Source: Lentisalinibacter sp964427415
GTDB taxonomy: Bacteria; Pseudomonadota; Gammaproteobacteria; Steroidobacterales; Woeseiaceae
Reading direction: 5' to 3'
Length of the DNA: 64,000 nt
NCBI GenBank assembly: GCA_964427415.1
Contig: CAYRUH010000013.1
Span: 1-64,000, forward strand
Part shown: piece after piece, positions 58,187 to 64,000 of the stretch
Layout: the number at the start of each line of letters is the position of its first letter
Position numbering within the stretch: the stretch's first letter is position 1
Program-made: the position numbers and the translations under genes
Notes under the pieces: generated by a model
Told to the model about the DNA's origin: nothing
Databases searched by the model: none
Seen by the model: the letters and a program-made list of their open reading frames with translations, nothing else

Positions 58187-58846
58187 TCAGCGCTGCATCG
58201 TTCGCACTCCATCCCGACCCGCGACCAGCAGCATGTCGGCGGGTCGAAGCGCGAACAGGCCGGCCGTTACGACGCCGGGCAATTGGTTGAATCGCGTCTC
58301 CATCTCCACCGGATTGGGTATGGAGAGATTGTGTACGTCGATGATGTGGTTGCCGTTGTCGGTCACGAAGTCCTCGCGCCAGATCGGCTGTCCGCGGTAG
58401 CGGATGATCTGCCTCGCAATGTAGGCCTGCGCCATCGGGATGACCTCGATGGGCAGCGGGAAACCGCCGAGCATGCCGACGAGTTTGGAATCGTCGATGA
58501 TGCACACGAACTTGCGCGACGCAGCGGCGACCACCTTTTCCCGCGTGAGCGCGCCACCACCACCCTTGGTCAGATGGAAATGTTTGGTAGCCTCGTCCGC
58601 GCCGTCGATGTAGAGATCCAGATCGCCGACGCTGTTCAATTCACTGACCTCGATCCCTTTGGCTTGCAGGCGTCGAGTCGTCTCACCGGAGCTCGACACC
58701 ACACTGGTGAGGCGATCGGCCACCTCCGGCAGGAGTTCGATCAGTTCGTTGACGGTGGACCCCGTACCGACGCCGAGGGCAGTCCCCATCTCTATGTACT
58801 CGAGGGCCGCACGAGCGGCCTGGCGCTTTTTCTCTGTCTGGTCCAT
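58187..58846 (-). CDS. rpiA: Ribose-5-phosphate isomerase A
   Basis: Interconverts ribose-5-P and ribulose-5-P; it works with rpe of this window in the pentose phosphate pathway. It is 219 aa, the same as E. coli. Motifs: ALGVGTGSTVNELIELL, DLYIDGADEATK, LTKGGGGALTREKVVA and VTDNGNHIIDV. GGGGAA precedes the ATG. Confidence 0.97.
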   Translation of the reverse strand: MDQTEKKRQAARAALEYIEMGTALGVGTGSTVNELIELLPEVADRLTSVVSSSGETTRRLQAKGIEVSELNSVGDLDLYIDGADEATKHFHLTKGGGGALTREKVVAAASRKFVCIIDDSKLVGMLGGFPLPIEVIPMAQAYIARQIIRYRGQPIWREDFVTDNGNHIIDVHNLSIPNPVEMETRFNQLPGVVTAGLFALRPADMLLVAGRDGVRTMQR

Positions 58847-58959
58847 CGCGGTTCCCCGGCCCTATGTCGTTGTCCGTGAGGTCGGCATCGGGGCGGCCGA
58901 CGTCTGCCTGCCTCTTGTACCACTGCACTCGGCTGCTACGCCATCCCCCCTGCCCTAAC

Positions 58960-58989
58960 GGAATGTGCCCGCCGGAGCGGGCACATTCC
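58960..58989. terminator. Perfect 12-bp palindrome, likely terminator or operator
   Basis: GGAATGTGCCCG (58960-58971), loop CCGGAG, CGGGCACATTCC (58978-58989). It lies between the 3' end of the lysine-rich gene and the 5' end of rpiA. No T-run follows on either strand. The rest of 58847-59078 shows no gene. Confidence 0.45.
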
Positions 58990-59078
58990 TCAAGTCGGGA
59001 TTCCATCGCTGCACTACTCCTGCCGGAGGGTGCCAGCGACCGGTAAGGCTCTGCGCTACTTACCGATTCCCACTGCGC

Positions 59079-59501
59079 TCAGCGCTTCCGACTAGCTTTT
59101 TTCTTGCTAGCCGTCTTTTTGGCGGCCTTCTTCTTGGTTGCCTTTTTCTTGGTCTTCTTTTTTACGGTCCGCTTTTTCTTGGCAGCCTTTTTCTTGGTTG
59201 CCTTCTTTTTGGCGGCCTTCTTCTTGGTTGCCTTTTTCTTGGTCTTCTTTTTTACGGTCCGCTTTTTCTTGGCAGCCTTTTTCTTGGTTGCCTTCTTTTT
59301 GGCAGTTTTCTTCTTCGTTGCTTTCTTCTTGGTCGCCTTCTTTTTTACGGTGCGTTTTTTCTTCGCTGCCGTCTTACGCGCAGTGGTCTTCTTCTTCGAC
59401 ACCTTCTTCCTTGCCGGTGCCTTACGCGCAGTCGTCTTGCGCTTCGACGCTGTCTTCTTCTTTCGCGTCGTCTTCTTTTTCGATCTAGCTGTAGTAGCCA
59501 T
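59079..59501 (-). CDS. Lysine-rich histone H1-like / AlgP-like repeat protein
   Basis: A 140-aa, extremely basic protein made almost only of Lys, Ala, Thr and Arg in KKxAxKK-type units (KKKATKKKAAKKKRTVKKK). It should be disordered and bind DNA or RNA without sequence specificity, like AlgP of Pseudomonas and bacterial H1-like proteins. A 30-residue unit is repeated exactly because of a 90-bp tandem duplication. GGAG lies 8 nt before the ATG. Its DNA is richer in A and T than all neighbours owing to AAG/AAA codons. Confidence 0.88.
   Translation of the reverse strand: MATTARSKKKTTRKKKTASKRKTTARKAPARKKVSKKKTTARKTAAKKKRTVKKKATKKKATKKKTAKKKATKKKAAKKKRTVKKKTKKKATKKKAAKKKATKKKAAKKKRTVKKKTKKKATKKKAAKKTASKKKASRKR
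59121..59300. repeat. Two exact 90-bp tandem copies inside the lysine-rich gene
   Basis: 59121-59210 and 59211-59300 are identical. The period is 30 codons, so copy-number change keeps the frame. Confidence 0.9.
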
Positions 59502-59535
59502 ATGTCATCTCCGTATCGGGGTACCCGGCGTTGAG

Positions 59536-59565
59536 TATATACATAAACACTGAAATTTCCAGCAA
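59536..59565 (-). promoter_or_regulatory. Candidate promoter for the lysine-rich protein gene
   Basis: Minus strand: -35 TTGCTG (59565-59560), 18-bp spacer, -10 TATATA (59541-59536), in an AT-rich patch about 35 nt before the ATG. A TATACT overlapping by four bases is an alternative -10. Confidence 0.4.
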
Positions 59566-59670
59566 GTTTCCAGACTCGCGTACTGTTCGATGAATAGCAT
59601 CGCGTAACGATGAAACCGTTCCTCAGCAACATCGAACCGAGGTGAACGATGCGAAACGGTCGACGCGGCG

Positions 59671-60258
59671 TCAGCGTGGGAAGCGATGCACACCGTTCTC
59701 GGTGGCGACGGCGAGCAGCGGAATGTCCCATGGGGCGGCGGGTATGGAGGAGACGCGCTGATGCGAGAAGGCAGCGCCGACGAGCTTGGGATGCATCCAG
59801 TTTCTTCGATGACGGAGGAAGGCAAAGCACCGATCGTAGTATCCGGCGCCCATGCCGATGCGATTACCTGCATCGTCGAACGCGACCAGTGGCGCGACTG
59901 CCAGGTCGAGTCGGCGAGCCGGGATCGTGTGCGCTGCGCGCTCGGGTTCCCAGATGCCGTAACGGTTGCGGGTGAGCGTTGCGTCCGGTGACAGGCGGAC
60001 GAAGTGCATTCGGCCGGTCGCACCGACCAACGGCACATAGGCAGTGCGCCCGCTCGCGAAGGCCTCTACGAACAGGTCGCTGACGTCGGCTTCGGCGCTC
60101 GCGGCAAAGTACAGCCCGACGTGCCGCGCCGAATGCCAGAGCGAGCTGCGTGTGAGATGGCGGCAGATGAGAGTGGAATGACGCTCGCGCGTCGCCTGGT
60201 CGAGTGCGAGGCGGGCCCGTTGTCCGGCTTGCCTGTGTCGTGCGCGCTCGGCCTGCAT
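59671..60258 (-). CDS. fau: 5-formyltetrahydrofolate cyclo-ligase
   Basis: Turns 5-formyl-THF back into 5,10-methenyl-THF (YgfA/Fau). It is 195 aa. Motifs: YVPLVGATGRMHFVRLS (part), YGIWEPE, LDLAVAPLVAFDDAGNRIGMGAGYYDR (in parts). The ATG at 60258 is chosen; a GTG at 60291 would start within the 6S RNA. In gammaproteobacteria fau directly follows ssrS and zapA, as here. Confidence 0.92.
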   Translation of the reverse strand: MQAERARHRQAGQRARLALDQATRERHSTLICRHLTRSSLWHSARHVGLYFAASAEADVSDLFVEAFASGRTAYVPLVGATGRMHFVRLSPDATLTRNRYGIWEPERAAHTIPARRLDLAVAPLVAFDDAGNRIGMGAGYYDRCFAFLRHRRNWMHPKLVGAAFSHQRVSSIPAAPWDIPLLAVATENGVHRFPR

Positions 60259-60286
60259 GGGCGGCCCTGTCCTGCGGGAGAGAGGA

Positions 60287-60476
60287 GGCACCTCCCGCCT
60301 GTGCCGTCACCAGCCGTCGCTCTCGAACCAGAGCGTAAGGTGGGGTCGGCCGAGGCAACGCAGGCTTTCCGCCGTATCGCGGATCTGCGCAATGTTGCCT
60401 TCAGACTTTTGACCCCGACGTTGATAGTTAGGGTCGAAAGGCTTCCCAGCCGGTGTCGAACACTGCAGGAGGTGCC
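60287..60476 (-). ncRNA. ssrS: 6S RNA
   Basis: Located between zapA and fau on the same strand, the conserved ssrS position. The ends pair: 5' GGCACCTCC (60476-60468) with 3' GGAGGTGCC (60295-60287), giving a 190-nt RNA, normal for 6S. The 5' arm has AGTGTTCG close to the terminal stem, as in E. coli and Pseudomonas. It should bind sigma-70 RNA polymerase in stationary phase. Ends are estimated from the stem only. Confidence 0.85.
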
Positions 60477-60511
60477 ATAGCTATTGTTCAACCGCCTACG
60501 GCGGTCCGGGT

Positions 60512-60826
60512 TCAGAAGTCGAGCTGGCGACTGTCGCCCAGCACAGCCTCCACCCTGTCGGACAGCGCCCTGATACGTCCGGCCACATTGCCCCCGAGCG
60601 CATCGTCGCGGGCACGCGCCTTGATCAGTTCGTTCGCCATGTTCAGCGCTGCCATCACGGCGATCCGATCCGTACCGACAACCTTACCGCTGTCGCGGAT
60701 CTCTTTCATCTTCGAATTGAGCAGCTCTGCGCTGTCCAGCAGATCCGATTTCTCGCTTGCCGGACACGATACCTGGTATTCCTTCTCCAGGATACGCACG
60801 CTCACATGGGCATACATGTCGTCCAT
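60512..60826 (-). CDS. zapA: Cell division protein ZapA
   Basis: Binds and bundles FtsZ filaments at midcell. It is 104 aa. Family features: VSVRILEKEYQVSCPASE near the start, DRIAVMAALNMANELI in the middle and a C-terminal coiled coil (RIRALSDRVEAVLGD). It follows the ZapB-like gene by 38 nt. Confidence 0.94.
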   Translation of the reverse strand: MDDMYAHVSVRILEKEYQVSCPASEKSDLLDSAELLNSKMKEIRDSGKVVGTDRIAVMAALNMANELIKARARDDALGGNVAGRIRALSDRVEAVLGDSRQLDF

Positions 60827-60864
60827 AGTCGTTTACCCGTTGCGGCCGTGTTCCGGGCGCCGCG

Positions 60865-61095
60865 TCAGGCGCCGTGCTCCATGGATTTCAGCCGGCCGAT
60901 CATGGCTTCGACGCGCGCACGCACCTGCTCGTTCTTCTGCAGCAGACCGGCCCGCTCTTCTATCAGCGTGTCCTGCCGATGGCGGAGCGAGCGATTCTCC
61001 TCGCGGAGCTGATTGCAGACTGCTATGAGATCGTCCAGACGCTTCTCCAGACGTTTCAGTTCGTGCGCGAACGCCTCATATACCTGATCGCTCAT
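60865..61095 (-). CDS. ZapB-like coiled-coil protein (TIGR02449 type)
   Basis: A 76-aa protein that is coiled coil from end to end (ELKRLEKRLDDLIAVCNQLR; ENRSLRHRQDTLIEERAGLL). This small family is regularly found just upstream of zapA in gammaproteobacteria and is thought to aid division, though direct evidence is limited. The ATG at 61095 has no Shine-Dalgarno sequence; a -10 hexamer ends 6 nt before it. Confidence 0.88.
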   Translation of the reverse strand: MSDQVYEAFAHELKRLEKRLDDLIAVCNQLREENRSLRHRQDTLIEERAGLLQKNEQVRARVEAMIGRLKSMEHGA

Positions 61096-61101
61096 GGGAG
61101 C

Positions 61102-61130
61102 AATATAGTAGTGAGTGGGAATCCGGTCAA
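61102..61130 (-). promoter_or_regulatory. Strong sigma-70-like promoter for the ZapB-like gene and zapA
   Basis: Minus strand: -35 TTGACC (61130-61125), 17-bp spacer, -10 TATATT (61107-61102), then 6 nt to the ATG. The best of the window's predicted leaderless promoters. Confidence 0.6.
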
Positions 61131-61228
61131 TTGACAGTGCCCGTGGCGAGGGTTGTGCCTGCCGCAGCAGTGTTAGGATGGCAGCTGCGGCGCGCGCTGG
61201 CGGCCGGAGCCAAGTATGCCGGACCCCT

Positions 61229-61816
61229 ATGTCGAACCAACCCAACGCCATCCATACGAAACTTCAGGAGACGCTGGCTGCGGCCGGGGCAACCTGCGAC
61301 GCGCCCGAGGCCCATGGCACCCTGTGCAGTCTTGTCTGCCTGCACGGCAGCCGCGCCGGAGCGCGCTGGATAGCGAGTCTGTTCGGCAAGGAGCCGGTGC
61401 AGGCCGATGCGCGCAGGGCGCTGCTGGACATAGCCAGCGAGACCGCAGCGGAACTCGAAGACCCGTCGTTTCATTTCGCGCCGCTGCTAGCGGGCGACGG
61501 GGCGCCGATGAGTGAGCGGGCGGGTGCGATGGCCCACTGGACCCAGGGATTCCTGCACGGATTCGGAGAGGCGGGCAACCGGCCGGCATTGGCGGAGCGG
61601 CTGGGACAGGAACCCCTGGGCGAGCTGATCGCCGACCTGAGCGAGATCACGCGGGCGACGGCCGGCGATGAGGCAGACGCGGAGGCAGACGCGGAGGACG
61701 ACGAGGAGGCCTGGGCCGAGCTGGTCGAATACCTGCGCGTTGCCGTCCAGCTGTTTTACCTGGAACTGGCAGCGCTCCGGGGCGACCGGCACGAGGCGCC
61801 GTCCAAACTCCAGTAG
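61229..61816 (+). CDS. ygfB: UPF0149-family protein YgfB
   Basis: A 195-aa all-helical protein. It has the family CxxxHG region (APEAHGTLCSLVCLHG), WTQGFLHGFGEAG and an acidic linker (EADAEADAEDDEEAW) before the last helix (LRVAVQLFYLEL). In Pseudomonas aeruginosa YgfB affects ampDh3 control and beta-lactam resistance; the general function is unclear. It stands before pepP-ubiH as in E. coli. The start at 61229 fits the family. Confidence 0.92.
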   Translation: MSNQPNAIHTKLQETLAAAGATCDAPEAHGTLCSLVCLHGSRAGARWIASLFGKEPVQADARRALLDIASETAAELEDPSFHFAPLLAGDGAPMSERAGAMAHWTQGFLHGFGEAGNRPALAERLGQEPLGELIADLSEITRATAGDEADAEADAEDDEEAWAELVEYLRVAVQLFYLELAALRGDRHEAPSKLQ

Positions 61817-61903
61817 CAGCCGCCGCGCGCCGCGGGCATCCCGCTCCGGTACAATGCGCTCTCACGCCCCGTGGGGCGCAAGAAGGCTGACCGAAAAGAC
61901 CTC

Positions 61904-63208
61904 ATGAATCCGAGAGAATTCGCCAGACGCCGCCGCCAGCTGATGCGCATGATGGGCCGCGACTCCATCGCCATCCTGCCCGCCTCACCCCTGCGCCATC
62001 GCAGCCGCGACGTGGAGTTCGGCTACCGGCAGGACAGCGACTTTTACTACCTCACCGGCTTCGCCGAGCCGGCGGCCGTCGCTGTGCTCGTGCCGGAGCG
62101 CGAGCAGGGCGAATTCGTGCTGTTCTGCCGCGAGCGCGACGCAGAGCGGGAGCAGTGGGACGGGCATCGTTCCGGCACGGAGGGAGCGGTCGAGACTTAC
62201 GGTGCCGACGACGCCTTCCCGGTGGCCGATATCGACGACATCCTGCCCGGCCTGATGGAGTCGAAGCCGCGGGTGTTCTACACCATGGGCATCTACCAGG
62301 AATTCGATCACCGGGTCACTGAATGGGTGAACACCCTGCGCCGCACGGTGAAGATGGGCGGACATACGCCGCAGGAGTTCGTGGCGCTGGACCACCTGCT
62401 GCACGACATGCGCCTGTACAAGAGCCGCGCGGAGATCGCTGCCATGCGCAAGGCGGCAAAGATTGCCGTGGATGCGCACAAGCGGGCGATGCGGGTAACG
62501 AAGCCGGGCCTGCACGAGTACGAGGTGGAGGCGGAGTTCCTGCACGAGTTCCGCCGGCGCCGTGCCGAGCCCTCCTATCCGCCGATCGTGGGCGGCGGTG
62601 CGAACGCGTGCATCCTCCATTACACGGACAATGCGGCCGAGCTGGCCGACGGCGACCTGCTGCTGATCGATGCCGGCTGCGAGTACGACTACTACGCCTC
62701 GGACGTTACGCGCACGTTCCCCGTGAACGGTCGTTTCACACCGGAGCAGCTGGCCGTCTACGAGATCGTGCTGGAGGCCCAGCTCGCAGCCATCGACAAG
62801 ACCCGCGCCGGCAATCACTGGAACGATCCCCACGATGCGGCCGTGCGGGTGATCACCAAAGGGCTGAAGAAACTGAAGCTTCTCGACGGCAGTCTGCCGC
62901 GTCTGTTGAAAGACGAGGCCTACAAGCCGTACTTCATGCACCGCACCGGGCACTGGCTCGGCATGGACGTGCATGACGTCGGTGATTACAAGGTGGGCGA
63001 CGAGTGGCGGGTGCTGGAGCCGGGCATGGTCATTACCGTCGAACCGGGTATCTACATTCCGGCGAAGCGCGGCGTACCCAAGCGCTATGCGGGCATCGGC
63101 GTGCGCATCGAGGACGACGTGGCCGTGACCCGGGACGACCCGGACGTGCTGTCGAAGGGGCTGGCCAAAGCCCCGGATGAGGTCGAGGCGCTGATGGCGT
63201 CGGGATGA
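61904..63208 (+). CDS. pepP: Xaa-Pro aminopeptidase
   Basis: Removes N-terminal residues before proline; dinuclear manganese enzyme of family M24B. It is 434 aa. The N-terminal domain starts NPREFARRRRQLMRMMG. Metal ligands: Asp in LIDAGCEYDYYASDVTRTF (two Asp, in parts), His in HRTGHWLGMDVHD, Glu in EPGIYI and Glu in RIEDDVAV. A GTG at 61871 is an alternative start. ubiH follows after 4 nt. Confidence 0.96.
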   Translation: MNPREFARRRRQLMRMMGRDSIAILPASPLRHRSRDVEFGYRQDSDFYYLTGFAEPAAVAVLVPEREQGEFVLFCRERDAEREQWDGHRSGTEGAVETYGADDAFPVADIDDILPGLMESKPRVFYTMGIYQEFDHRVTEWVNTLRRTVKMGGHTPQEFVALDHLLHDMRLYKSRAEIAAMRKAAKIAVDAHKRAMRVTKPGLHEYEVEAEFLHEFRRRRAEPSYPPIVGGGANACILHYTDNAAELADGDLLLIDAGCEYDYYASDVTRTFPVNGRFTPEQLAVYEIVLEAQLAAIDKTRAGNHWNDPHDAAVRVITKGLKKLKLLDGSLPRLLKDEAYKPYFMHRTGHWLGMDVHDVGDYKVGDEWRVLEPGMVITVEPGIYIPAKRGVPKRYAGIGVRIEDDVAVTRDDPDVLSKGLAKAPDEVEALMASG

Positions 63209-63212
63209 GAAC

Positions 63213-64000
63213 ATGACCGAGCGATACGACATCATCATCGCGGGCGGCGGCATGGTGGGCGCGAGTCTCGCGCGGGCACTGGCGCCGCTCGATCTGCGGG
63301 TGGCCGTCGTCGAGCCGGTGGAGCCGGGCGCGGCGTCCCAGCCGAGCTTCGACGATCGCTCGACGGCCCTGTCACGGGCCAGTCAGCGGGCGTTCACCGC
63401 CATGGGCCTGTGGCCCGCCATCGCGAAAGCCGCCACGCCCATTCGCGCCATCCATGTATCGGACCGGGGCAGCTTCGGCTTGTGCCGCATCGAGGCGCAA
63501 GAGCAGGGCGTTGAGGCCCTCGGCTACGTCGTGGTGAACCGGGTGCTGGGACAGACACTGCTCGCGAGCCTGTCGGGGGAAGGCGGACCCCATCTTTATC
63601 GCCCGGCGAGGATCACCGCCGTGACGCAGACGGACGATTCGGTGACCGCTACGGTGGCCTGGGCGGACGGTGAGCGCGAGGAACGGCTGGAGGCGGCGCT
63701 CCTCGTCGCGGCCGACGGAGCACGCTCGGCCGTACGCGCCGCCGTCGGCATCGGCATGCAGGAGCGTCCCTACGGTCAGGTGGCCATCACCGGCAATCTG
63801 GCGACTTCCCGTGCCCACGACAATATTGCTTACGAGCGTTTCACGAAGGACGGTCCGGTAGCGTTGCTGCCGTTCGGCGAGGGCCGCAGCGCATTCGTCT
63901 GGACGCTGCCGCCCGCGGAGGCGGAGCGGGCGACGGCGCTGGCCGATGCGCCGTTCCTGGCAGAGTTCCAGGCCGTCTTCGGCTGGCGTCTCGGCCGTCT
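63213..64000 (+). CDS. ubiH: 2-octaprenyl-6-methoxyphenol hydroxylase (partial, runs off the window)
   Basis: FAD-dependent monooxygenase of ubiquinone synthesis. The first 262 codons are seen and remain open at the window edge. The dinucleotide motif GGGMVGASLA is at about residues 11-20, followed by FDDRSTALS, the UbiH-typical IHVSDRGSFG, VAADGARSAVR and ERFTKDGPVALLPFGEGRSAFVW (in parts). The segment ending FGWRLGRL matches E. coli UbiH closely. The pepP-ubiH pair is conserved. Confidence 0.95.
   Translation, partial: MTERYDIIIAGGGMVGASLARALAPLDLRVAVVEPVEPGAASQPSFDDRSTALSRASQRAFTAMGLWPAIAKAATPIRAIHVSDRGSFGLCRIEAQEQGVEALGYVVVNRVLGQTLLASLSGEGGPHLYRPARITAVTQTDDSVTATVAWADGEREERLEAALLVAADGARSAVRAAVGIGMQERPYGQVAITGNLATSRAHDNIAYERFTKDGPVALLPFGEGRSAFVWTLPPAEAERATALADAPFLAEFQAVFGWRLGR

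Noticed and set aside
59121..59300. CRISPR-like repeats
   Set aside because: The repeat is an in-frame 90-bp tandem duplication inside a Lys-rich coding sequence, with no spacers and no cas genes.
60259..60291. GTG at 60291 as the fau start
   Set aside because: It would begin within the 3' stem of the 6S RNA and has no spaced ribosome site; ATG at 60258 fits better.

Overview
The window reads as a chromosomal segment of a high-GC gammaproteobacterium. The evidence is gene order and protein similarity: miaB-ybeZ-ybeY-ybeX-lnt, leuS-lptE, holA-nadD-rsfS-rlmH, maf-rng-yhdP-tldD, uvrA-MFS-ssb, and fau-6S RNA-zapA facing ygfB-pepP-ubiH all match the classical gammaproteobacterial order, and the CRP-type regulator is close to enterobacterial CRP and Pseudomonas Vfr. 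O2-dependent ubiquinone enzymes (Coq7, UbiH) point to a respiring, aerobic-capable cell, and LptE and Lnt to an LPS outer membrane. I cannot assign genus or family. The 100-N gap flanked by an exact 55-bp duplication shows that this is a scaffold from a short-read, probably metagenomic, assembly.

Layout. 1-624: no convincing gene, but REP-like palindromes. 625-4826: RND efflux permease and its lipoprotein adaptor (minus). 5052-10956: SDR oxidoreductase, pterin dehydratase, PepQ (minus), a YwrD-type gamma-glutamyltransferase, trpS and an LprI-like lipoprotein. 11205-17845: uvrA (minus), an MFS transporter, ssb, and a fused ATP sulfurylase/APS kinase. 17856-26251: tRNA thiomethylation, rRNA maturation, envelope (miaB-ybeZYX-lnt) and leuS-lptE. 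26254-34278: an 8-kb block between lptE and holA with two unknown proteins, an S9 peptidase, hisI, cysS, sufE-yidD plus an unknown membrane protein, a MerC-domain protein and a Trm112 homologue. 34352-44462: replication, NAD and ribosome genes, then maf-rng-yhdP-tldD. 44581-46605: a small ORF, the assembly gap, a two-TM protein and a GspA/ExeA-type ATPase fused to an FHA domain. 46675-53057: purK, purE, pmbA, a BrkB-like membrane protein, a signal-less BtuF-like protein and purC. 53192-57002: djlA, rpe, crp, coq7 and a DUF481 outer-membrane protein. 57188-64000: rplM-rpsI, tRNA-Gln, rpiA, a lysine-rich repeat protein, fau, 6S RNA, zapA, a ZapB-like protein, ygfB, pepP and the start of ubiH.

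Most of this is housekeeping, and I do not see a complete new defence, mobile or secondary-metabolism system. The observations most worth following are: (i) a recurring promoter geometry in which a -10 hexamer sits 6-7 nt upstream of a start codon lacking a Shine-Dalgarno sequence (coq7, purE, miaB, the ZapB-like gene, the SDR), which predicts leaderless mRNAs; (ii) the FHA-fused GspA-type ATPase converging on a tiny membrane protein; (iii) a REP-like family, one copy of which supplies a gene's stop codon; (iv) the lysine-rich protein with a 90-bp tandem duplication; (v) conserved unknown proteins, one with an HExxH motif.
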